A DNA stretch of 64,000 nt from Paramecium tetraurelia (Eukaryota > Ciliophora > Oligohymenophorea > Peniculida > Parameciidae). Below the pieces are notes generated by a model. The model saw only the letters and a list, made by a program, of their open reading frames with translations. It was not told where the DNA came from and ran no database searches. Both the position numbers and the translations under genes were made by a program. The stretch is taken from NCBI RefSeq assembly GCF_000165425.1, contig NW_001799011.1:585640-649639 (forward strand), given 5' to 3'. The stretch's first letter is position 1; every line of letters begins with the position of its first letter. Shown in pieces: positions 14,697 to 26,805 of this stretch.

Positions 14697-15962
14697 ATGG
14701 ATCAACCACAATCCCCATCCAATACCATGTTTATGAAAAGGCTATCCACAATCAAATGCACTGCTCCTATATTGATAGCACTTTCAATCGTATCAGCAAT
14801 CTTTGCCTTCTTAGGCTATTTTAAAAATAACAATTTTGAATTTCTTATTTTAGCAATCTTTGATGTAAATATACTATCTATCATATTCAGATTATTCTTA
14901 TTCCCATTTTGATATTAACATTATACTTTGTTTTCACTCTCCAACTCGACGAATTTGGTAATCCTCAAGAGAATAATACATCATATATAATATAATTTGG
15001 ATTGCAAAGTATTACAGCAATTATCTTGGGAATCATTATCACTATAATTCAATACAAGAATCACTTGGCTAACATTTGGTTTGTTGGACTTTAAATATTC
15101 AAATTGGTGTTTTTGGTCTATTTGATCAATAAAACAAAATAATTTAGCAAAAAATAAAATGGAATTCATAGATTCACATTAGCATTCTCAGTTTTATTAA
15201 ACATTTTGTTTTTGTTGTTTGCTGCAACCAATTTCAAATTCGTAACATATCAATTTTATTTAATAGTTAGTCTATCTAATAAACAACCAAGTCTTTACCC
15301 TAGACCACAACAACACCATTGTTTTGTTCATGCAATATGGTTTATTTGCTTTATTAATGGCCACAATCTTAATCAGCGTTATCCTCATTTTCAGAGTTTA
15401 AAACTATTTCTTGATTGTAGCCTTCCTGATAGTAGCTGCCCTATTCATAGCTGCCACTGCTAACGGAATGATGATCCGACAATACTCAATACTACAGAAT
15501 GATTTATCCACTTAGAAAGGCTGTAGATATGCGCTTCAAAGTCTTGGAGTTTAGACAGTTAAATAATTTTTAACATGTTCAGAAAAGTACTTAAATGAAC
15601 GACAATCACCATATTTGCCATGTCCTTAAGAAAATCAATCATATCTGTGGGAATCAAATATGGATTAAATCGCATGCATTAATTTGGATTGTTGTGACTC
15701 GCTCAAAGATTTTCTTAGTAAACCTCTATATCATTTAACTGTTTGGGTTAACATTATAGTTGCTATTGGAATAATTTAGGCATTTAATACAGCTATGCTT
15801 TCAAAATTTGATGTTGGCAATAAGGAATAAAATGTACTCACAGATTTGCTCATGTTATTGCTATTTTTTGGATTATTCTTTGGAATAATTGCAATCTACA
15901 ATTCTATTTCACCTTAATAATTATAATTACAAGATTAAGTCGTATCGTAAGTATTATAATGA
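14697..15962 (+). CDS. Polytopic membrane protein with Cys-rich loop (unrecognised)
   Basis: ATG 14697 to TGA 15960-15962 with introns 14865-14890 (26 nt) and 15242-15266 (25 nt) gives about 400 residues. At least seven hydrophobic helices are visible, beginning with APILIALSIVSAIFAFLGYF. A loop between the later helices has several cysteines (CSEKYLN, LPCPQEN, CINLDCCDSL), a spacing reminiscent of an extracellular loop stabilised by disulfides. The gene starts 111 nt from the divergent start of the giant gene and is followed after 97 nt by the next plus-strand gene. I do not recognise the family. A tail splice at GTAAGT near 15948 could instead remove the TGA and fuse it to the next gene. 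Confidence 0.6.
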
Positions 15963-16059
15963 TATTTCATATAGCTAGCCTTTGCTTTTGAATTAACTAA
16001 CAGTTCTTGATGCGCCGACATATAAGTATTTCAAACCACAGAAAACTTTTGGTTCTTAG

Positions 16060-17364
16060 ATGTCAAGCACTGATATTTGTGAATTAGCCACAAATTTGAT
16101 GCTTACAAAAGTTAATTTATAACCTAAAGATGATTTTAAGAAACCTGGGTAAAATGATTTTTCTATTCTAGTATCTTACTTGGAATTTAAGGTATGGGAG
16201 GTTCATTTCTAATAAATAACGAAATTAATTTAAACGATTTCAAGATTTTGACAACCGATGAATTAATCACTAAAGCATTCCCTAAAGCTAATAAACCAGG
16301 ATAGGATGTTATCATTGTTGAAGGATCTCTGGCTTCTGTAAGTCATTTTATCGGATCATGTTTATAATTTTGTTCTGATGAACCTGAAACTGCTGATTTC
16401 ACCATCTTATAAGAGTTTTATGAAATGGAGAATGATAAGAAAAACAGAGTATTAAGCATTGATCCATAATTGTAATAATAATTTAGTAAAATTGTACCTT
16501 ATTTGTAAATAACTGCAAACGTTTAGAATAGCGAGGATTTTACATCAATAGCTGATGCTGATGGAAAACTATTCTATGGAAAGTTTGTTTATACTACATG
16601 TTAGGTTATGGATTAAGTTGAATCTCCATTTTTATCAGCCATATCTGACCTCAACGGATAACTTAATTATTTTAGAGTAGCTACTAAATAAGTGTATACA
16701 TTATTAGTCAAGAAAGCAGGATATAAAAATGCCTGTGCTCTTGTTGATTTAACAGAACAATCTCCAAAAACAAATATCTATGTTAGAATGGTGAAAGAAG
16801 TGAAAAAGCATTCAATGAAGATTACTTTAGAATGGACATCAAAAAGTCTTAATTTGGATTTATATGGTTAATTCAAAGGAGAAAACTTTATTTGTTTAAC
16901 AGGGTCTATTTCTAAATCTTGTGGTGGAATGAGTTTATAAACTAAAAACGAGAGAGATTAACATATTGAAATTTTAACTATCGATTAAATACAACCTTTT
17001 ACTTATTTGATTTTTGTTAAAAGATTCATGGAGAGAACCTAAGCATTGGATGAAAAAGTAGTAAACGTTTAAGATTGGATTGAATCTAATCCTGTTGTTA
17101 CTATATACGTATATGAATTAGACTATCCTCTTGTTCAATATAGATTGCCATCAAGTAATTATATTTATATAAAATTTAGTACCAAATTCTTTTAGAGATA
17201 AAATTGACTTCACTTGGTTGGCATTTTAATTTGATGGCTAGGTCGGTGATGGACCAATTGAACTCAAAACTTATTGGTCAGAAATATCAAATGAAAGCAT
17301 CAAGAATGGCAAATCCTATAAAAATAAATTTTGGCCTTCTCCTGTTACAATAGAAAACAAGTGA
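16060..17364 (+). CDS. Uncharacterised protein with DUF2135/YfaP-like segment
   Basis: ATG 16060 to TGA 17362-17364, introns 16149-16171 (23 nt) and 17155-17179 (25 nt), about 418 residues, no obvious signal peptide in this model. The stretch LEWTSKSLNLDLYGQF followed by CLTGSISKSCGGMSL resembles the beta-sandwich of DUF2135/YfaP-type domains, where a W...LDLH-like strand precedes a GG-turn; this is a weak, pattern-level match. Codons just upstream of the ATG (16000-16059) also read as plausible protein, so the real start may lie upstream, or the gene may be continuous with the membrane protein before it. The gene ends 53 nt from the convergent enoyl-CoA hydratase. Function unknown. Confidence 0.5.
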
Positions 17365-17417
17365 TTTATAACATTTTATTATTATGATAACATTATTATA
17401 ATGGATATAACACTCAT

Positions 17418-18258
<841 letters not shown>

Positions 18259-18366
18259 ATTATAAATTTAATTAAGTATAAAACTCCATCATACTTAAAT
18301 CGATTATTAATCGTAAAATTATTATTCATTATAATTCAAATCTAATTATTAATATTAATATTATTT

Positions 18367-19009
18367 ATGTAAACACCCCCTCCTCCACCCTACGGTGGCT
18401 ATCCTCAAGGACAATATCCTCCACCTCCTCCTCCTGCCTACGGACAAACTCCCTACCCTCAACAACCAGGTTATTAACAACCACCACCTCCTCCTGCTGG
18501 TTACCCTTATCCTCCAACTCCTGGCTATCCTCCTCCAGTTGGTGGATATCCATAACAAGGGTACCCTCCTACACCTGGTTATCCTCCTACTCCTGGTTAT
18601 CCCCCTACTCCTGGATATCCCCCTGCTGGCTATCCTCCAGCTGGTTATCCTCCTCCCTAACCAGGCTATGTTCCCCCTCCTAATTATCCTTAACAATACC
18701 CACCTTAACAGTACACCATCTATAATAAATTAGATATCCTGGTTAATACCCAGCAACAGCAATAGTTATTCCATAAGGATAATATGGTTATGCAGGAGGA
18801 AATGTTTAAATAAAAATAAGACCTAATTGCTATTTGTATAATTTTATATAAACATCAGATGTGGAGGCACTGGTTTCTATATGAAGAAATGTAGAAGAAA
18901 GCAATGCAAGGATTGTTTGTGGGCTATGGGAGTCTGCTTAAAGTGCAATGGAACTGGATGGAATAAGAAGGGAAAGGTTTGCAAATGCAAAACGTATAAA
19001 ATATATTGA
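18367..19009 (+). CDS. Pro/Gly/Tyr/Gln-rich protein with C-terminal CxxC zinc-finger-like domain
   Basis: ATG 18367 to TGA 19007-19009, introns 18711-18733 and 18836-18858 (both 23 nt), about 198 residues. The N-terminal half is low-complexity with repeats of the type GYPPTP and GYPPA. The C-terminal 50 residues carry CGGTGFYMKKC, then CKDC, CLKCNGTGW and CKC, a pattern like the Cys repeats of DnaJ-type or other small zinc-binding modules (CxGxGx). Both introns are required to keep the Cys motifs in frame, which supports the model. Proline/tyrosine-rich tails joined to small zinc domains occur in membrane- or RNA-associated proteins; no specific function is claimed. It is divergent from the enoyl-CoA hydratase, 108 nt between starts. 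Confidence 0.75.
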
Positions 19010-19279
19010 ATCATTCAAATAAAATATTTGATTCCATCTTCAAAAACCTTGCTTCAATATTTTGATGTGAATTGAAATATTTTTAGTCTGCTTCCTTTAA
19101 TTCAAATTTTGAAAAAGCTCCATTTTTTTAAGCGATAAGAATAAATATCACTGTTAATTGGTTATTCAATGTTTCTAATAACTTTTAGGGATGTTTATGG
19201 CAAGATCTGCAAAGAGTTCTTGATTAATTTTATTGAGTTTGAACTTATATTGTATTTAATAATTATTTGTTTGTAATAA

Positions 19280-20534
19280 ATGGCAGATGTTCATTCTTAA
19301 CGAAAAAGTGTATAAAAGGTACGACATCATTCCAAAATAGTAAGCCTACATCGATGACCTATTCACAAATGACAATGAACTTGATGATGACAAGGATTTA
19401 ATTAAATAATACAACACTGCAAAGAGGGAAAGAAAAACTATTGAAGCGCATAAACAATTACTTGACAACAGAGTAGCATTGTTGAAATAGGAGGAAATCA
19501 GAACACTAAAAAAGATAGAAGAGACCCGTAAAAAGGCTTTGGAAATCTATTATCTTAAAAAAAAGAATGAAGAAAAACTGAAAAAAGTAAATCTAGTTTA
19601 TTGAATGTTTTAGAGAGAAGAGGAAAAAGAACAATTGCAGAAGAAATAAGAGCAATAATAATAAATTCGAAAATAGCAAGAGAGAGAGCATAAATTATTA
19701 ATTGAAAAACATAGAAATGATAAAGTATAAAAAGCTTTTATAATCAAATAATAAACCAGACATAATGAAGTTAGGAAAATGAGCTCTCAAAAATAATCTT
19801 TAACTACTCTTAAATAAAAAAATCAGATAATCAGAGAATCAAGAGATCTCAATAGAGTAAAGGAAAGAATTGTAATAGAAAAAAGGGAAGCGATAAGAGA
19901 ATAATTAGGAAAGAAATTAGAATTTGAGCAAAAGTTAAAAGATGGGAAATAAAAAGGTACTCAAAAAAGCAATAATTTTTAGAGATTGAACAAATTGAAA
20001 CATATGAAATGGATTTATTATAAAAGTTATAAAACACTTAATAAATGTAAAAAACAGCTTTCGAAGAATTGGAATCAGCCTTAACGATGACAGCTAAGGA
20101 ATTTGCAGAAAAATATCTTCAACCAAAATAAAAAGAGTATTAAAAATATAACTATATTTAGAGATTAAAATAAAGATCTTTCAAATTTTAATACAGATGA
20201 GGATGGAATTCAAAAACATTAAGATCGTCCAAATATGGATGAATCTGATAAGGATCAATCTTCTAAAATATCTATAGAACAAATCAATGAAATACATGAA
20301 CCAAATATACAAAATGATTCTAATAAGGATGATAATGGGGATTAAACTGATAACTAAAATTAAGGAATCAAGGAACCTGAAAATAAATAAGATGACTAAA
20401 ATGACTAAAAGTCTGTACATGAGGAAGAAGGAAATTAAAATTAATAGAACAATTAAAATGAAATTCCAAACATATTAGATTCTCCTAAAAGTTAATCAAA
20501 AGAAGATAAAGAGTAATAAGAGGAGGAATAATGA
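19280..20534 (+). CDS. Charged coiled-coil protein
   Basis: ATG 19280 to TGA 20532-20534 with four introns: 19319-19340 (22 nt), 19587-19613 (27), 19957-19982 (26) and 20137-20161 (25). About 384 residues. Residues from about 30 to 270 form an almost uninterrupted Lys/Glu/Gln-rich heptad-like helix. The last 120 residues are an acidic, Asn/Gln/Asp-rich tail. Each intron restores an otherwise TGA-interrupted frame. The style fits ciliary or basal-body coiled-coil proteins, which are abundant in this genus, but no specific family was recognised. Confidence 0.75.
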
Positions 20535-21328
20535 TTAGGTTATATTTTAATAATTGTATAACAATTATCACTTTTTTCAGAATTCATCTTTTAGATTCAT
20601 ATTTATCTTTTTAATCAAATTATCTCAATGGCATTATTTTTTATTATATTTAGATAAACTAAATCAAATTATAAGAACATTCCAATATAAAATATTTTTA
20701 TAATTCATTTTTTAAGTCATAATTAAAAAAAGAATTTAGCCTTAATAAACGTAAGATAATATTAACTTAACTTACCTTACCATTCTATATCAATAATAAT
20801 TCCACAAGAACTTCAGAAAACGATTTTATATTATTATCGCCTTTAATGTAGACCTTAAATCAAAGTGTTGAAAGTTAAATCTCCCTCATATATGCAAATT
20901 ATTATTTTATTATTTTAGTAAATCAATTACTTAATATTTTCAAATATTTTAAACAATTTACCCTCTTCCTTCTTTATTCTTTAGATCTAAATGGAATTTT
21001 TAATTTGTTTTCACTGAGCATAATTATTTCAGTTTGATTGTATAGGAGATAAATTGAATTATGAAATAGACTAGTGCTCATTCTTAGGTAAAATTTGTGT
21101 ACATTCATCTATGTTTAAACCTATTATTATTTTTGAAGTAAGATTCATGATTTATTAATTTATTTTATTAAAAATACTGTTATAAATCTTTAATATAAAT
21201 CATTTCTTAAATTGAGAATTTATACATTCTTAATAAAATTACTACGATTTAGTTTGTATCTTATATTTTTAGATTTTAATTGCTTATTTATCTTGTAAAA
21301 AATAAAACATGATAATATTCAAAATTAA
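20535..21328. other. Intergenic region, no gene seen
   Basis: About 790 nt, very AT-rich, between two plus-strand genes. No frame of coding character and no recognisable RNA was found. It presumably includes the 3' end of the coiled-coil gene and the promoter of the small secreted protein gene. Confidence 0.5.
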
Positions 21329-21883
21329 ATGAAATTGATTTATCTTTTCCTTTGCCTCGTTATTCATAATGTAGAAACGATGAATTCTTTTGCTAAATAC
21401 ACCCTCACTCAATTGGATGAAATAAAATAGAAATCGGTTATAAGAGGTGAGTACAAAGATGTTGCTCAAGAATCAGCAGGAGCCATTGTTTTTAATAGTA
21501 GAACCGTTGGATATGTTGGAGGATAAAAGAATAGTAGCCCGTTGAGAGATGCAATTTATTATATAATATCTGGGGGGTATTGCTATGCTGGAATGTCTTA
21601 ATTCATTATAATAGACTTGCTCTAGACCTACTAACTCAATACTATAAAAGTTTGGTTATATGATAGAGATCCTACATTTATAAGAACTTATGATATGTAG
21701 TTATTTATATCAAGCTCTGATACAAATGACTAATTGATTTATGAGAGCAACATTTCCAAGAGTCTCACAACCATTAAGTTTCCAGACACTCAGATTAAAC
21801 AGATAAAGATTAAGAATAGAGGCGGAAGTACAATAGATTAGTGGTTAATCCTATTAAAAATTTAAGCATTTTATGCTTTTTGA
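21329..21883 (+). CDS. Small secreted discoidin (F5/8 C)-like protein, paralogue A
   Basis: A single uninterrupted frame of 184 residues, ATG 21329 to TGA 21881-21883. A signal peptide is evident (MKLIYLFLCLVIHNVETMNS). The mature part has LNTIKVWLYDRDPTFIRTYDM and a beta-rich remainder ending IQAFYAF, the jelly-roll pattern of F5/8 type C (discoidin/galactose-binding-like) domains as in BTBD9-type proteins. Shared landmarks with two other genes in this window (24364-24900 and 30043-30582) are a signal peptide, RG(E/D/N)xx(D/N)V, SPLRDAIY or an equivalent, a LNT/LNN strand before a W and a final KIQAFYxx. Probable secreted or surface glycan/ligand-binding protein; the ligand is unknown. Confidence 0.75.
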
Positions 21884-22293
21884 AGGAGATTACGTAATAA
21901 ATTTAGAAATTATTTGTATCAACACAATTACGAAACTTAATTATATTAAAATAATATAATCTAATCTAGATTGAATCATTCATTTAGATTGTATTTAGAT
22001 ATTTTATACAATATTAAAACTCTTGAAAAACGTGAAAGAAATCTGCTAACAGTAAAATTAATATTTTTCTTTACTTAACCTCTCCTAATATAATATAACA
22101 TCTAAATTTTATGTAATTTCATAATTCTACCCGTTGATTGAAAAAAACAAACAAAAATATTAGTTTTATTATATTTGTGATTAAGTAGTATTTGCTATGA
22201 AATAAATGCTAGCAATATTTATTTGATTATGAATTCAATGACAGCCTTAAAAGAAAATGCATATATTTATTTATATTGTACAACAGAAATTAA
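21884..22293. other. Convergent intergenic region
   Basis: About 410 nt between the convergent secreted-protein and ribosomal-protein genes, expected to hold only 3' ends. No coding frame or structured RNA was recognised. Confidence 0.45.
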
Positions 22294-22731
22294 TCATTCC
22301 TTTTTCTCTTCTGCTCTAATTTTACCTTTTCCATTTGTTAATCTGACATTAAGTTCAGCAGCTCTTCTAACGAGAGTAGCTCTTTTTCTAGCTGAAAGGT
22401 TGTGTGCTAATTCACCTGCAAAACTTCTATTATTTGTTAGCAATAATTCAAGATCTTTTTCATTGGTAATTAACAATTTTCTGAAACCAGTTTAATCCAA
22501 GTATCTAAAAAGTCATTTGATTTCACAATACCTTGTCTTTTTATCACCTCTATAACCAGCTTTTGGCATAGGTCTATTTCCTCTGAATCTTCTTCTGACT
22601 CTGTTATCAATACCTCTTGGTCTTCTCCAGCTTGGTCTTAATTTGTGAGGATAGTCTTCTGATTCAAATCTAACAAATCTCTTTGTTCTCTTGTGAACAA
22701 TTCTTTTATGAGCAAGTGACTTGACAACCAT
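22294..22731 (-). CDS. RPL32: 60S ribosomal protein eL32
   Basis: Structural protein of the large cytosolic ribosomal subunit. ATG 22731 to TGA 22294-22296 with one 27-nt intron at 22505-22531 gives 136 residues, the normal length for eL32. Diagnostic stretches are the KRTKRF start, [65 protein letters not shown] and the ending [15 protein letters not shown]. Without the intron the frame hits TGA at 22513-22515, so this gene independently demonstrates the micro-intron rule. Unlike its neighbours it uses few TAA/TAG glutamines, as expected for a highly expressed gene. Confidence 0.96.
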
Positions 22732-23161
22732 ATTTTAATTAAAAATAAAAGATTTTAATTCAAAAATTCTTCATCATTTTCAAGTATATATTTCTTAATA
22801 ATATATTGTTTTTACAGTTCCATTGATACATTTTCTTTAAGAAAAATCATTTCTTTTAAGTCCTTACATTTATTGATAAAATTTTGACACTTTATCATAT
22901 CAATGTAATTTAGTATTAATGAAAATATTTAAAAACTTAATAATGCATAAATCTTCAATGAATTTTATATATAATGAATAATAATTCAAATTTAAATCTC
23001 ACTTTATTCCTTGGTTTCCCTCCAAAATTTAAAATAATAATCAGCATGACGATTGTAACTTCGATTAGGATTGGATTTAGTACAGAAGAAAAAAACATAT
23101 TTAAATGTCCACTGTTTAAACAGTGGTTATAATCATTAAATTAAATTGAAATCATTCTATT
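22732..23161. other. Intergenic region with an 18-nt palindrome
   Basis: About 430 nt between two minus-strand genes: promoter side of RPL32 and 3' side of the cyclin gene. Apart from the palindrome at 23109-23126 nothing distinct was seen. Confidence 0.5.
23109..23126. repeat. Perfect 18-nt palindrome
   Basis: CCACTGTTTAAACAGTGG equals its own reverse complement over all 18 bases. It lies 36 nt beyond the stop of the cyclin gene. It could form a small hairpin in the 3' untranslated region or bind a dimeric protein. Its role is unknown. Confidence 0.7.
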
Positions 23162-23924
23162 TCATAGAGTTATGCTTTATTAACTATAAAATCTTGATCT
23201 TCTGAATTTCTTTTTCTTTATTGTTTTCCTTTTAATTTTTGGAGTATTATTTTCATCATTAGCAGTCAATTGGTTAATTTTAGCACTAATCCTCTTTATT
23301 ATCTAACACTATTTGATTTAAATACATTTTTTGTATTTTCAGATAAGTTTGATGTATCTTTTGAGTAAAAATTTCTAATTGCCTCATACAATTCATATTT
23401 TTGAAAGTAGAGAAATTCAGAATCAAGAGTTACAAACAAAACCAAGTCAATTTAGACGGCCTCACCATCATAATAATCAGTTATAGTGGTAATATTTGCG
23501 TCATACTCAATAAGAGATAGAAGACTCATTTCCATATCTGTTATTTCTTTAGAACTATATTTAGATTGACATTAGTTAACACAGTCTTGAATATTCATCT
23601 GAATTTTGTTTTGGCATTCATTAAACTAAAGAAATATATACATATTCTTACTTTTACTGCAATCATTAATGAAACTATTCCTATCAGATAAACTCTATCG
23701 GAATCGATGAGTTATTTTGAAAGATATAATTTACTTAAAATGGCAGCCAATTCGATTGTTTTAATTTCCAAATTATTTTACTCGCCAACCTAAGATTAAA
23801 CCAAATAACAAACCTAAAAGATCCAATGAATGAGCATCTCCATCAGCTCAAGCATTTAATCAGGTATAATTTCTGCCAATTTAATATCTCTCCTCTGAAG
23901 ATAGTTATAGCGATCCAAATCCAT
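23162..23924 (-). CDS. Cyclin-box protein
   Basis: ATG 23924 to TGA 23162-23164, introns 23626-23651 (26 nt) and 23303-23325 (23 nt), about 237 residues. The N-terminal part has the cyclin-fold landmarks MLIHWIFQV (compare ILIDWLVQV in cyclins), a helix with KLYLSKQLIDSDRVYL, and LIGIVSLMIAVKFNEC, the conserved helix preceding the lysine that pairs with the kinase glutamate. A basic Lys/Arg-rich tail (KIKRKTIKKKKFRRSRF) follows only if the second intron is removed; it may be a nuclear signal. A role as a regulatory subunit of a cyclin-dependent kinase is inferred from the family; the subtype is not assigned. Confidence 0.7.
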
Positions 23925-24363
23925 GAATTTTTATAAAATATTATAATTTGAAAAATTAAAGAAAAAGAAATCTTGTAGTGCGAATTATTGATTTATTTTA
24001 TAGCCATTAAAGAGACTACATCTTCCCATAAGAATTTTCTTAAAAATGCTATTTAATGTCGATATAATATAAGAATTACAATACTTATCCCTGCATTAAT
24101 TAAGATAAAGATTATGTATTAATGTTATAATTTATATTATTAATGTAGCAATTTAAAAATTTTTGAAAATAGAGTAAATCCCATTATAAAAAGATCCCTG
24201 TTGTTCTTTTAAATAATTAGACTTATTAAAGAAAAGTTTTAATTTTATTTTTGTCATTGGAAGACTAGTCTTATTAATCCATATACATTATTATAAAAAT
24301 TATCTATTATGAATAAATAATATTATGACATAATTATTCTCTTTATATATATAATTTATTTCA
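23925..24363. other. Intergenic region, no gene seen
   Basis: About 440 nt between two minus-strand genes. AT-rich, without a convincing reading frame or RNA structure. Confidence 0.45.
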
Positions 24364-24900
24364 TCAAAATGCATAGAATGCCTGAATCTTAATGACCTAC
24401 AAGGGCTAGGTTCCTGAAATATCGGTGATTAAAAATGATTTCACTAAAGAATCATCAAATGGTATTCTATAAATTCCACCAACTGCTGAACTATTAGTGT
24501 AAATAATTGCTTAACTGTCATCAGGGTAAATTAGTGTTACTTTAAACTTATAGGTAATTACTGTAAGATCATAAAACCAGATTACAATAGTATTAATTTC
24601 GTATTCTTACAATAAGTCAAGCTATATTTTTCCGTTCACAGGTGCTAAAACATAACCTTTGCTACCGGCAGCAATATCATAGATGGCATCTCTTAATGGA
24701 CTGTTATTAAATTGATCTCCATAAAATGTTAACTGTCTAGCATTTGAAATCAAAGCTCCACTTCTTTCATTTACAACATCCTAGTAGTCTCCTCGAATTT
24801 GTGACCTTTCAATCAAAATCATCAAATCTTAATCAGAGTAGGTTGTGGCGGAGTTGGCGATAACAAATAATAGATAAATAATCAAGATAGTCTTTTACAT
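24364..24900 (-). CDS. Small secreted discoidin-like protein, paralogue B
   Basis: One continuous frame of 178 residues, ATG 24900 to TGA 24364-24366. A signal peptide begins MQKTILIIYLLFVIANS. The mature protein shares RGDYQDVVNERSGALIS, SPLRDAIYDIAAGS, LLQEYEINTIVIWFYD and the terminal IKIQAFYAF with the gene at 21329-21883, while most other positions differ, so the duplication is old. Same F5/8 C-like beta-sandwich interpretation. The gene lies 51 nt downstream of the NEK kinase stop on the same strand. Confidence 0.75.
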
Positions 24901-24951
24901 AATTAATTATTAATATCTAAAATTCATACATAAAGCCTTTGAATATAAATT

Positions 24952-25385
24952 TCATTGCTCCAAATCAAATTCAAGTAATATAAATAAATTTGATAATTAC
25001 TCCTACATACATTGCTAATTAATATCTGGAATCAAACTCTCATAGGTAGGTCCATATTGCTGATAGATTTCATCTACACTCAATTGCTCTCTCAATCCTC
25101 TAAAAATTTGGTATACCTTTAAGAATGAATCAGTTCCGAAGGCCTATTCCAAATTCATTCTTATTTTTTCTGCCCTTTCAAAACTTAATTTGATAATTGG
25201 TTTCTATGCAACTTATGTGTCTTAGGGAACACATTTGAGGTTTTCTTATTTTTTGGAGAACTATTTTTCTAACTTTTAATTTGGTAAATCTTAATTTAAT
25301 GAGTTTTCAGATGTTTATCTTTCTAATTGTAATTCATTATTATTATTGTTAGTCACTACATCTAGAGATTAACTCTGCTAAGTTA

Positions 25386-25463
<78 letters not shown>

Positions 25464-26732
25464 GATCTAAAAACTCAGATCTGGATATAAAAGGCAAATA
25501 AATCTCAACCGGAATATCTCTTCTTTTTGGTAATTTTTTATCTATTTAATTAATTTACTATTAAGGCTAATCTTATTTTACTTTCGGTTAACCAAATAAT
25601 TCTATCACTACTTCTTAAGGTTTTTGTTGGCATTTCTATATTAGAAATAATATTACTTTCTTTTAAATATCTTCTCTCATGAATTTCTATTATTCCTCTC
25701 GAGATAATTTTTTATTTTAAGTGTATTCATCATTTTTTATAACAACTTAATGTTATTGTTTCTCTAATTTTACAATTATCTTTACTTTGCATAGGTTAAA
25801 CAGGTATTTTTACGATTTGTTGTTACTTAATGTTTAATTATTTAATTCTATTTTGGATTAAAGCATTTTCTAAATTATGATTAAATGATATACATAAGAT
25901 TTATTCTATAGTTGGTCTCTTATTTGCATCCAATTACAAAAGCTATTATATTAAATTTTTCATATTTTATGAATATTACTAAGCACTTATTGGTTATATT
26001 TTTGCTTTCATGATCTTATTGGCTAGAGCTGGTAATGAATCAGCAGTAAATGGATATTTAAATGTACACATTTCATAGAGAAGTACTCCCAAAGACCATA
26101 TGTCACTTTTATATGAATAAGGTTAATTTTGTATTATTTCTGGAGAAATATAATAGGGGGTTCCTATAAATGTGGTTGCCAAATCTTATTCCACTGATCT
26201 AGCAATTCCAAAATCTCCCAATTTGATTTTGTCTTCATGTAAAAAAACATTTTCAGATTTTATATCTCTATGAATTATCTTTTAAGAATGTACGCATTGC
26301 AAAGCTAAACATAATTATGTAAACCAATCAACTATTTATGCTTCAGGCAAAGGCTGTGTTCTTGATTTTAGATATTAGCCTAGGGTACCATCTAATAAAT
26401 TACTATTAAAGTATATTACTATTTGCATATTCCATAATTAAACATAATCTATCCTTATTATCTATGAAGGTTTCTACATATTAGATGATGTTATCATGTC
26501 TTAGATTTTATAATATTGATGCTTCTGTATTTGCCGAAACTGATTAAGGTACTACTTTCATAACATATTTGATTTCATCTTAATCATCAGATGAAACAAG
26601 ATAGGCTTTACCATATGCTCCAACTCCCAACAATTTAACCTTTTTATATTATTTAATTTAAGTCTCGTTCACTTAACAATCATTAGTGATGCACGATTCA
26701 TCATCATTGATTATTCTGCTGTCATCCTCCAT
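24952..26732 (-). CDS. NEK (NIMA-related) Ser/Thr protein kinase with polyQ tract
   Basis: ATG 26732 to TGA 24952-24954, about 570 residues. Introns: 26392-26419 (28 nt) and 25764-25785 (22 nt); a 21-nt in-frame stretch near 25640 (GTAATATTATTTCTAATATAG) may be a third. Kinase motifs in order are the glycine loop [13 protein letters not shown], the beta3 lysine in [30 protein letters not shown] and [12 protein letters not shown], all intact. [28 protein letters not shown] and LPEAQIVDWFTQLCLAL are NEK-type. The C-terminal half is Gln/Lys-rich, contains about 25 consecutive glutamines, and ends in a conserved-looking helical segment. NEK kinases control cilia length and basal-body and cell-cycle events; the specific role here is not known. 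Confidence 0.9.
25387..25463. repeat. (TTA)n microsatellite, codes polyQ on the minus strand
   Basis: An uninterrupted 77-nt run of TTA on the plus strand, about 25.7 units. In the frame of the minus-strand kinase it reads TAA TAA TAA..., that is polyglutamine under the ciliate code. Confidence 0.95.
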
Positions 26733-26805
26733 TTTATAATATTAAATTTATAATGGAAATTTATCATTGCTAATTAACTATATAAAAATATCATTAATTT
26801 CAAAA

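Noticed and set aside
18361..18696. Minus-strand Arg/Trp-rich frame opposite the Pro/Tyr-rich protein
   Set aside because: It is the complement of the GYPPTP repeats; the plus strand has the intron-supported zinc-finger domain.
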